From: Lycium barbarum
Lineage: Eukaryota; Streptophyta; Magnoliopsida; Solanales; Solanaceae
Length of the DNA stretch: 64,000 bases
Assembly: GCF_019175385.1 (NCBI RefSeq)
Contig: NC_083344.1
Location: 20,716,380-20,780,379 of the forward strand
Reading direction: 5' to 3'
Shown: in pieces, positions 56,601-64,000 of the stretch
Position numbering within the stretch: the stretch's first letter is position 1
Layout: each line of letters begins with the position of its first letter
Program-made: the position numbers and the translations under genes
Notes under the pieces: generated by a model
What the model saw: the letters and a program-made list of their open reading frames with translations, nothing else
Databases searched by the model: none
What the model was told of the DNA's origin: nothing

Positions 56601-58249
56601 CATGACCGGTTATACATCGCTTTGTCTTTTTAGGGGCGAATACTGCGGTCCCATAACCGGTTTTACATCGCTTTATTGTCTTGCTGCATCCGGTAGTTTA
56701 TATGCATGGCCCTTTCGGTAATTGAAATAAATGGCCCCTTGGCATGTTCGTATGAATGGCCCTCTCGACATGTTTGTATGAATAGACCTCTTGGCATGTT
56801 TGTATGAATGGCGCTATTGGCAATAGAAAAATAGATATGCAATGGCCCTCTTGGAAAATAAGAAGAAGTGATGGAAATGACAGATATGGCCCCTTCGCCT
56901 ATATCGTCTTTCTTTCGTCCTTTATACCGACTGTGACCCTCTTGGTCAGGTATGCCGTATTGTTTTACCATGACCCTTTTGGCCAAACATTTGCCTTTAC
57001 AGCAATTTCAGTCATTTTGTATCCTTTGTGAGTTTAATATTTTGCCCTTGGGGCGTTTTCATCCTTTCATAGCCCTTATGGCTAGATACTCGCCCTTTTG
57101 GCATTCAAAATCTTAGAACCCTTATGGCTAGATATTTGACCTTTATGGCCTTCCAACCTTTCCTAGCTCTTGTGGATAGATATTTTGTCCTCGGTAGCAT
57201 TGAAAACCCTATGGCCTTCGTGGCTGGGTATGCATTCCGAAAGACTGATCCCAGCAGTGGTTTCGATTCTTCTTTGGCGAATCTCTTCCTGCACATAAAG
57301 TAAAGTTAGAAAAAAAAAAGAGGATCGTCTTCCGGCGTCCTTGGGACCTGCATTAGAAATGGATTAGTTTTTCCCTATTTAAAGTTGAATTGTGTCGCCG
57401 GCACTGTTGCATCTTCGGATTTCTGGACTCTTAACCCCTTCGGCACGGGTATTCGAAAGATAAATTTATTTTCACTAAGTAGAAAATCGTTTGGCAAAGT
57501 TACCATAATAGTATCTAATTGCAGGAAAATAAAATGCATTATTTTGAAAGCGATAAGATTAATTGTCATGACATGTGCTTTGAATGAGGGAGATCCCTTC
57601 TTTCGTGACTGGGGTTCTTTCCTTTGTTCGCGCAGAATTTTTGAGACCTTTTCTCAAAAATTCTGCCCCAATTTGAATCACGATCAATGAATTCTCATGC
57701 CGAATCTTCCGACCTCAAAATTTCTGCCCCAGTTTACAATATTGAAAAAATGAGGAATTTTGAGAGCTTCTCAAAATTTCTGACCCAGATTGAAACTTTG
57801 GGTTAGCTGACTCTTTGTAGCGGATTGATGGCGAGAATTTTTTAGATCTTCTCAAAGATCCTGCCTCAGTTGTGCAGCAATCCTCGTTACTTTGTGAAGT
57901 CCTATCTCTGAGGCTTCCTAGGAGTTTCTCGAGTTTTTCTTTTGGTGTGACCGAGCTCAAAGAGCACCTACGTATCCTGTCGCAGCAGGAATTCTGGTCG
58001 AACGTAGTTCAAAAAATAAAAATAAGGGACTTTTTGGTTTTTACTAATAATGCGACTGGGTCCTAGATGGACTGCTTACGTATCCCACTGTAGGGAAATC
58101 AGGTCATTGCGCAGTTCATATTACAAAAGCTGTTTTGATCTTTCCCATCTATTACAAAACAATTACAAGCAAAAGGGAATAGCTAATACAAGCAAATAAA
58201 ATAACGATTAAAAAACAAAAGTACTATTACAAACGGAACCACTTTGTCA
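56601..58249 (-). other. OG1 3' untranslated region, gene-proximal part
   Basis: No genes. It holds the rest of the GCGGTCC repeat (to about 56680) and irregular arrays built on TGGCCCTYTTGGCATGTTTGTATGAA (56700-56850) and CCCTTATGGCTAGATA (57050-57240). Several hairpin units at 57633-57880 are each followed by TGCCCCAG or a variant. Long repeat-rich 3' regions are known in Tat/Ogre elements. Frames such as 57385-57690 and 57715-57960 are made by these repeats. Confidence 0.75.
57633..57665. repeat. Perfect 14-bp inverted repeat in OG1 3' region
   Basis: CAGAATTTTTGAGA (57633-57646), loop CCTTT, then TCTCAAAAATTCTG (57652-57665). A second hairpin of the same kind lies at about 57756-57782 (AATTTTGAGA-GCT-TCTCAAAATT) and a decayed third near 57834-57870. 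Confidence 0.9.
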
Positions 58250-59202
58250 TTATGCGTAGTAGCCTTTGATTGTATCTGAGTTGATTGGCTTCGGCCACTC
58301 TTGTCCGTCCATTTCTGCCAATACTACCTCTCCTCCGGAGAGTATTTTGCGGACCACATAAGGGCCTTGCCAGTTGGGAGCAAACTTCCCTTTGTACTCA
58401 TCTTGATGTGGAAAAATTCTTTTGAGCACCATCTGCCCAATTTGAAAAAGTCTGGTCCTGACTCGGTTGTTGAAAGCTCTTGCCATCCTTTGTCGGTATA
58501 GCTTTCCGTGACATATGGCAACCATCTTTTTCTTGTCAATTAGAGCCAATTGCTCATATCGAGCTCGGATCCATTCAGCATTGTCCATAACTACTTCTTG
58601 AATGATTCTCAGGGAAGGTATCTCAACTTCAGCAGGTATGACTGCTTCAGTTCCATAGAGCAGCAGGTAGGGAGTTGCTCCTGTCGAAGTTTGGGTCATA
58701 GTACAGTATCCCAGTAAAGCATAAGACAACTGCTCATGCCAACCTTTATGATTATCAGTCATTTTTCTCAATATGATCTTGATATTTTTGTTGGCTGCTT
58801 CCACAGCTCCGGTCATTTGCGGCCAGTAGGCTGTCTTGTTCCAGTGGTTGATCTTGAATTGCTCACAGATGTCCTTTGTTAGATGGCTATACAGATTCGC
58901 TCCATTGTCTATTATCACGGACTCGGGTACACTGAATCGACATATGATGTGGTTTCGCACGAAGTCAACTACCACTTTCTTTGTTACTGATTTGTGAGAC
59001 ATTGCTTCCACCCATTTGGTGAAGTAGTCAATAGCAACTAAAATGAACCAGTGACCATTTGAAGCTGTAGGTTCAATAACATCCATGCCCTAAGCAACGA
59101 AAGTCCATGGTGAACTCATAGTATTAAGCTCACTCGGAGGGACCTTGATTAGGTCACCATGGATTTGGCAATGATGACACTTTTGCAGATTTTTGCAGCA
59201 AT
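58250..59202 (-). pseudogene. OG1 integrase core and C-terminal domain
   Basis: A 278-codon open stretch (59086-58250) from MDVIEPTASNGHWFILVAID to TIKGYYA. The catalytic triad is visible: Asp in GMDVIEP, Asp in VIIDNGANLYSHL, Glu in GAVEAANKNIK. The C-terminal part has YRQRMARAFNNRVRTRLFQI and YKGKFAPNWQGPYVVRKILS. Just upstream a TAG replaces the usual Trp before GMD (FVA*GMDV). It is the longest intact coding stretch in the window, but the frame is closed on its N-terminal side. Confidence 0.93.
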
Positions 59203-59490
59203 TACTTTCCATGGTCATCCAATAGTATCCAGCTCATAGAATCTTCTTTTCCAGTACAAATCCATTCGTACGGGGTCCACACGTTCCGACATGTGCTTGT
59301 TCTAGAAGTTTGGTGGCTTCGCCGACATCTACACATCGAAATAGACCCAAATCTGACGTCCGTTTGTATAACACTTCCTTTTTTAGGAAGAAACCATTTG
59401 CCATTCTTCGGCTGGTCTTCTTTTGTCCATTTGTAATGCTTTCGGGATATTCCCATCTTTCCAGATGAATTTTGATGTCGTTGCACCATA
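59203..59490 (-). pseudogene. OG1 integrase zinc domain and linker
   Basis: In the frame 59809-59234, RWEYPESITNGQKKTSRRMA leads into FRCVDVGEATKLLEQAHVGT, CGPRTNGFVLEKKIL and a stop. The HHCC pattern continues as CHHCQIH near 59175-59195 after that stop. Typical of Tat-group integrases. Confidence 0.82.
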
Positions 59491-59996
59491 GTTTGCCATC
59501 TGGCTTAGCCTCCATGTGGCAGCAATGGGCATGCTCTTCTTTCATACTTATCCTTAGCGGGTCGATGTGACTGCTTTCAGGATGTTGGATCATTGATGCT
59601 ATTGTGGCCAATGCATCAGCAAATTCATTCTGAGCCCTTGGCGTATGTCGAAATTCAATCTTTCTGAATTTCTTGCACAATCTTTGTGCCAAGTTCACAT
59701 ATGGTAAGATATTTTCATTCTTGGTGGCCCATTCTCCTTGTACTTGATGAATCAGCAGGTCAAAATCTCCAATGACCAATAATTCATTGATGTCCGTATC
59801 CAGTGCCATTCAGAGACCTAGGATGCAGGCCTCGTATTCAGCCATGTTGCTGGTACAACAAAATTTGAGCTTAGCGGCCATGGGGTAGTGTTGCCCATTT
59901 TCTGATATCAAGACTGCTCCGATTCCAGAACCTTTGTAATTCACTGCTCCGTCAAAGAACAGTTTCCAACAAGTATAAGGTTCTGTTTCTCCTTCT
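59491..59996 (-). pseudogene. OG1 archaeal-type second RNase H (aRNH)
   Basis: WKLFFDGAVNYKGSGIGAVL, CCTSNMAEYEACILGL, a stop, then MALDTDINELLVIGDFDLLI and FRHTPRAQNEFADALATIAS. The four acidic positions (FDGA, AEYE, GDFD, FADA) are all present. This extra RNase H between the normal RNase H and integrase is a known hallmark of the Tat/Ogre lineage. The N-terminal part (59996-59820) and the rest are separated by one in-frame TGA or TAG near 59810. Confidence 0.88.
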
Positions 59997-60563
59997 TATA
60001 TGGCCAACACCCCTTCGTCTGGGAAATGGGTGAGAAGCGGTTCTAGCTCTTCATATACCGGGCTTGCGGCTAGTAAGTCAGCCAAAGCTTGTCCTTTAAC
60101 GGCTTTCTGGGCTATGTACATGATGTCAAATTCACTTAACAGCATCTGCCATTTGGCCAACTTCTCGATGGGCATGGGCTGGTAGAATATGTACCTCAAC
60201 GGATCCATCTTGGATACGAGGTGAGTGGTGTATGAAGACAAGTATACTTCAATTTCTGAGCTACCCAAGTTAGAGCACAACAGGTTTTCTTCGCTAGAGT
60301 ATATCTAGCCTCACAGGCTGTGAACCTCTTGCTCAGATAGTAAATGGAACACTCTTTTTCCCTTTTCCACCGTGTTGCCCTAATACGCAACCGAAGGCCT
60401 TTTCAGCAACTGAAAAATATAGCAGCAATGGGCTCCCGGGCCTTGGTGGTACCAAGACTGGTGGGTTGGACAAGTATCTCTTGATAGTGTCGAATGCCTC
60501 ATAGCACTCCTCCGTCAATTTTGTAGGAGCGTCCTTTTTCAAAAGCTTATGGATGGGCTCCAC
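59997..60563 (-). pseudogene. OG1 RNase H
   Basis: LLKKDAPTKLTEECYEAFDT and SPLLLYFSVAEKAFGCVLGQ (60563-60333), CSIYYLSKRFTACEARYTLA (60390-60196), then DPLRYIFYQPMPIEKLAKWQ and MLLSEFDIMYIAQKAVKGQALADLL (60280-59996), spread over three frames. The first catalytic position reads YFSVAE where Asp is not seen. At least two frameshifts break it. Confidence 0.88.
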
Positions 60564-61545
60564 AATGATGGTGGATTGAGCTATGAATCACCCAATATAA
60601 TTTATCCTTCCCAAGAAACTCATGACTTCTTTCTTGATTTGGAGAGGAGGTAATTCTTGGGCTGACTATGAATCCCAGTAATTTCCCGACAGGTACTCCA
60701 AACGCACATTTAGCCGGATTCAGTTTCAAGTTAAACTTTCAGAGCCTATTGAAGAATTTCCTCAAATGTGTGGTATGCTCCGAACTTTCCCTCGACTTGA
60801 TAATGAAATCGTCAACATAGACTTCAATCTCTCTATGGATCATGTTATGGAAAATGGTAGTCATTTCCCTCATGTATGTCGTGCCGGCATTCTTGAGGCC
60901 GAAGGGCATTACCCAGTAATGGTACACTCCCCATGGAATGATGAAGGCTGTTTTCTCGGCATCCTCTCCATCCATTAAGATTTGGATGTAGCCGGCAAAA
61001 CAATCCACAAATGATTGTGGCATATGTTTGGCACAATTATCTATGAGTATGTGGATGTTCAGGAATGAAAAATTATCCTTTGGGCAAGCCTTGTTAAGAT
61101 CTCAGTAATCCACGCAGATTCTTATCTTGCCGTCTTTCTTGGGTACCGGAACTATATTGGCAAGCCATGTAGGGTATGAGGTCACTTCTACCACTCCTGA
61201 CTCAATCTGGTTCTCCACCTCGTCTTTGATTTGGATACTAAGATCCGATTTGAATTGTCGGATTTTTTGCTTTACTGGAGCAAAACCCTTATTGATGGGT
61301 AGCCTGTGGGATACTATGTTGGTGCTTAGTCCTGGCATGTCGGTGTACGACCATGCGAAGATATCCACGTACTCCCTTAGGAAACTTATCAATTCTTCCT
61401 TTACAATAGTCTCTAGGTGTGCACTTATCCTTGTGTCTTTCACATTCTCTTCGTCACCTAGATTTATAGCTTCTATTTCATCCAGGCTTGGCTTCTGTTC
61501 ATTCTCTAGCTGTTCTACTTCCCCTGCGAGACCCTCGGTTAGCAT
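60547..61545 (-). pseudogene. OG1 reverse transcriptase
   Basis: The N-terminal part at 61545-61102 reads VKEELISFLREYVDIFAWSY, TDMPGLSTNIVSHRLPINKG and SYPTWLANIVPVPKKDGKIR before ICVDY and a stop. In other frames the palm is at 61023-60739 (FIIPWGVYHYWVMPFGLKNA and the intact catalytic box VYVDDFIIKS), then KLNPAKCAFGVPVGKLLGFI (60729-60660). About 80 codons between the first two parts are scrambled by stops. The YVDD box is intact but no complete RT can be made. Confidence 0.9.
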
Positions 61546-62075
61546 TGTGGTCTCATCGTATTCCTCCTACTGTTCTTCCTCTATGCTGCCTGACTCAATC
61601 GTTTTGCAACATGTCATGACATTTAAGGTTGCTTTATTATTTTTATTACTAAAAACAAATTCAAAGAAATATACGTTAGTATAAAACATGCATGCAATAA
61701 ATAAACAAAAACAATTTTGATAAACCGAGGCTTTCATTAATTAAAAATATTCAGAAGTACAAACTGTGGTCCTGGCTTAGATCAAGCCATTTCCGTTTTT
61801 GAAAACATTACGAGGTATGTTAGTGACAAAAGGGTGACCAATCGAGCCTCGACCGATTTTTCCCACTTTCAAAATAAATTCATCTTTCTCTACGGAAGCG
61901 CCAGTAGCGGGGTAGAGGTCCAGTTGGACAGTTGCTCGCCCGGTTCTGCCTCTTTGATGGTAGGCATTTCAGCACATTCATCTAGAATCACGGAGCAATC
62001 TTCTTCTTGGAATAGCATCCTTATCCCTTCTTCAATGTCAGCATTTCCAGGCATAGGCATTCTGTGGGGAAATGA
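61546..62075 (-). other. OG1 protease-RT spacer
   Basis: About 500 bp with no clear domain. The reverse frames (61127-61684 and 61834-62079, plus strand) are shadows. In Tat elements this is a poorly conserved linker. Confidence 0.6.
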
Positions 62076-62345
62076 CTAGTACAGATTTTGAATAGGTTTG
62101 CAAAAATTCGCAACCTCTTGTTTCATCCTAGTAGGTATCTCCTCTTCTGCTGGGATATAACCAAGCCCAAAGCGAAAATTATCTTGAAGGATGGGAATGG
62201 GCTCGGTGATGCCCTGCAGGTTTCTCCCCAGACCTTTTTCGGGTTCAAACCTGTTTAGGATCATAGTGGCAGCAATCATTTTGTAAACTACTGGCATGCG
62301 AATATCAGGGGAATCTATCCTGTGCGTCGCTCCCACTAACTCCAT
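62076..62345 (-). pseudogene. OG1 linker with G-patch-like motif
   Basis: Ninety codons, MELVGATHRIDSPDIRMPVV then MILNRFEPEKGLGRNLQGIT. The stretch EKGLGRNLQGI resembles the GxGLG motif found between protease and RT in plant Tat elements. No catalytic role is claimed. Confidence 0.72.
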
Positions 62346-62399
62346 GACATCAAAATTCGTTCCTTTAGTTGCAGGTTCAATGACAGGTACATAATTGTC

Positions 62400-62999
62400 T
62401 AGGTATTATGCGTGCTGGCTTCTCCGTGGATCACCACTTCTTCCCCTTCCAAATTCTTTTTTACAAATTGATGGAGCGAGGATGGTACTACTCCTGCCAT
62501 GTGGATCCATGGTCTTCCCAGAAGAAAATTATAATTGGCGGGTATTTCCATGACTTAGGATTCAGTGGTGAATTCAGCTAGTCCTATTTGAATGTCTAAG
62601 TCAAATACCCAGTATCATCACAACGTCCTCCGTCAAATGATCTTATGTTAGTGTGGCTTTGACGAATCTTTCCAGGGTCATATCCCAGCTGAGTCAGGGT
62701 AAACTCGGGACAAATGTTAAATCTTGCTCCGTTGTCAATTAATACCCGGGTTACCACTTTGTTGAGACACATAATAGTATTGTCCAACGCTTTGTTGTGA
62801 TTTGTGCCTTCTTTGGGCAACTCTTTCTCTGTGAAGGCAATTTGATGTTCCTCCATAACATGAGCGACCATTTTTGCCAGATTTTCACTATTTGTTCCAG
62901 CTGGGACATGAGCTTCCTCCAGCCAGGCGGTGTTGAGGTGAACTTTGCAGCAATGCCAGTACTAAGATTTGGGCTGATGCTTTCTTTAAATGCTCAATA
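62400..62999 (-). pseudogene. OG1 aspartic protease
   Basis: At 62871-62596: ITFHE-like MEEHQIAFTEKELPKEGTNH, then TRVLIDNGARFNICPEFTLT. The active site is DNGA where the family usually has D-G/N-G-S. Downstream in another frame, NYNFLLGRPWIHMAGVVPSS completes the fold with the conserved LLGRPW motif. Upstream, RRMQPKEYSIIEHLKKASAQ (62999-62940) is the gag-protease connector. Confidence 0.85.
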
Positions 63000-63564
63000 A
63001 TGGAGTATTCTTTTGGCTGCATTCGGCGCTAGAAATCTTCAGCTTCTCCTTCGGTGATAGTCCGTTTTTGATTTCCCTCCCTTTGGGGCGCCCCTTGGGC
63101 CAGGTCTTCGGGAGTATAGCATCTCCCTGATCTTGTAATGCCACGTGTGGCAGCAACTTGGACTACGAACTCTTTGCGGGGTGGTGTTGGATTCACTTGA
63201 GCAATATGCGCCGTCACTAGTGTAGGGATTGATACTTTGAGTTGTGGGCGCTCTTGTAAAGACAATGACGCTACTGTGCGCTCCAGTTCTTTCACAGAAT
63301 CACGAATTATGGGCCTTCCTGCAACCCAGTCATCCTTTCTCTCAATCATGTGAATCACATTATTGCCATGGTTTGGCAAAGGGTTAGAGTTCACGTTTGG
63401 GGGAGGGGGGGGGGCGTCTAGAGTACAATTTTCTTCTGGTCAATTAGGTCTTGTATTTAATACTTGAGATTAATGTAATCTTCAGTACTGTACCCTACAC
63501 CATTGGAATGATAGGTACATCTCTGGTCAGCTCGGTAAAATCGATTCTTTGGGTCGACGACCTT

Positions 63565-63583
63565 GGGGGGGGGGGGGGGGGGG
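63565..63583. repeat. G homopolymer, 19 bases
   Basis: An uninterrupted run of G (C on the coding strand) within gag. Slippage here would shift the gag frame. It is also a likely sequencing-error site. Confidence 0.85.
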
Positions 63584-63802
63584 AGTGCCTGGATCATCCC
63601 AGCTGCACTTAATCTTTTGAATAAATCAGTCTGAGATTCCATCAGTAAAGTGAATACCCGAGGGGGTTTCTTTTCGAAATTCGAACGTGACACATTATAG
63701 ACATTTAGTGGTGGTTGATTCTGGTAGGTATTGGGTTGGTTAGTTTGTGAGGTACGGTAAATCGGTAGAGGATCTTGATAATTTGGCTGTGGAGCTTGGT
63801 AA

Positions 63803-63912
63803 TTTAGGGGAGGTGATTGGAAGGCATTTGGTGGAGCTTGAGAATTCTAGGGTGGTGATTGGAAGGCATTTGGTGGAGCTTGAGAATTCTAGGGTGGTGA
63901 TTGGAAGGTTGG
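63803..63912. repeat. 42-bp tandem repeat in OG1 gag
   Basis: Two and a half units of GGTGATTGGAAGGCATTTGGTGGAGCTTGAGAATTCTAG-type sequence. Two adjacent units are identical, and the first, at about 63807, is diverged. It encodes a Pro-rich repeat in gag. Confidence 0.9.
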
Positions 63913-64000
63913 TTGCACGTAATATACGGGGCACCGTGTTGTAAGGAGTGGGCATGTAGGTATTTAGGGGTGGTGAAGCATATGCTTCCATTGGGAAATC

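Larger units (their letters stand above)
42329..64000 (-). mobile_element. OG1: Tat/Ogre-type giant Ty3/gypsy retrotransposon, 5' end beyond window
   Basis: Minus orientation. The 3' LTR is 42329-53338 (about 5.5 kb without nested SL3 and SL4). The 3' untranslated region is 53339-58249 (nested SL5). Then, moving rightward, come integrase, a second archaeal-type RNase H, RNase H, RT, a linker, protease and gag. The extra RNase H between RNase H and integrase, and the very long LTR and 3' region, are marks of the Tat/Ogre lineage. The left end TGTTATGG follows CATAT (42324-42328), the presumed target duplication; its partner lies outside the window. Confidence 0.9.
63000..64000 (-). pseudogene. 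OG1 gag C-terminal half, running off the window
   Basis: Open stretches at 63991-63740, 63693-63457 and 63394-63029. The middle one has FKRLSAAGMIQALPPPPPPK, then NRFYRADQRCTYHSNGVGYS and TEDYINLKY, where Tat gags have CxYHSxxxGHDTEDC; here the last Cys is Tyr. The poly-Pro comes from a 19-base G run (63565-63583). The N-terminal stretch has a 42-bp tandem repeat. The rest of gag and the 5' LTR lie beyond 64000. Confidence 0.82.

Noticed and set aside
57385..57690. 101-codon frame in the OG1 3' region
   Set aside because: It is created by the repeat and hairpin units and reads opposite to the element.

Overview
The window is nuclear DNA of a flowering plant and contains no ordinary host gene that I can recognise. 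It is a stack of retrotransposons inserted into one another, built around a fragment of chloroplast DNA at the left end. The plastid gene order (psbD, trnT, trnE, trnY, trnD), a SINE of a type I associate with Solanaceae, and the Ty3/gypsy types (Tekay/Del chromoviruses and a Tat/Ogre giant) suggest a dicot, most likely a nightshade relative. That placement is inference.

Layout. (1) 1-2898, 5106-5127 and 15517-15568 are three pieces of one nuclear plastid insert (NUPT). It carries the 5' end of psbD with its light-responsive promoter, then trnT, trnE, trnY and trnD. A SINE with a perfect 13-bp target duplication sits between trnE and trnY. (2) trnD is split by two insertions 17 bp apart: a solo LTR (SL1, 2899-5105) and a complete minus-strand Tekay element (GY1, 5128-15516). 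(3) A third minus-strand element of the GY1 family (GY2, 15569-22522) begins just after trnD and is cut off at a rearranged junction (22523-22617). (4) Beyond the junction a plus-strand relative (GY3) runs from 22618 to past 42328. Its left LTR was entered by a complete plus-strand Tekay element (GY4, 22788-34935), whose gag was in turn entered by a solo LTR (SL2, 25677-28313). (5) The right LTR of GY3 was entered by a Tat/Ogre-type giant element (OG1, 42329 to beyond 64000, minus strand). Its 3' LTR of about 5.5 kb holds solo LTR SL3 (46723-52233), which itself holds solo LTR SL4 (47962-50424). The OG1 3' untranslated region holds solo LTR SL5 (53994-56595). Nearly every boundary is supported by TG...CA ends and a 5-bp target duplication.

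All gag-pol genes are broken by stops, frameshifts or deletions. The longest intact stretches are the RT of GY1 and the integrase of OG1. GY2 and GY3 lack most of pol and share the same loss of the chromodomain core, so they look like a non-autonomous lineage moved in trans by relatives such as GY1. Family-level signals that ordinary annotation would miss are: family-specific short palindromes just upstream of the LTR TATA boxes; an inverted repeat CAGTAC-N7/9-GTACTG shared by several LTR families; and a 13-bp motif that sits where the polypurine tract should be in the GY1 family and recurs in its 5' leader.

All boundaries, homologies and differences were judged by eye. No alignment or database search was run.
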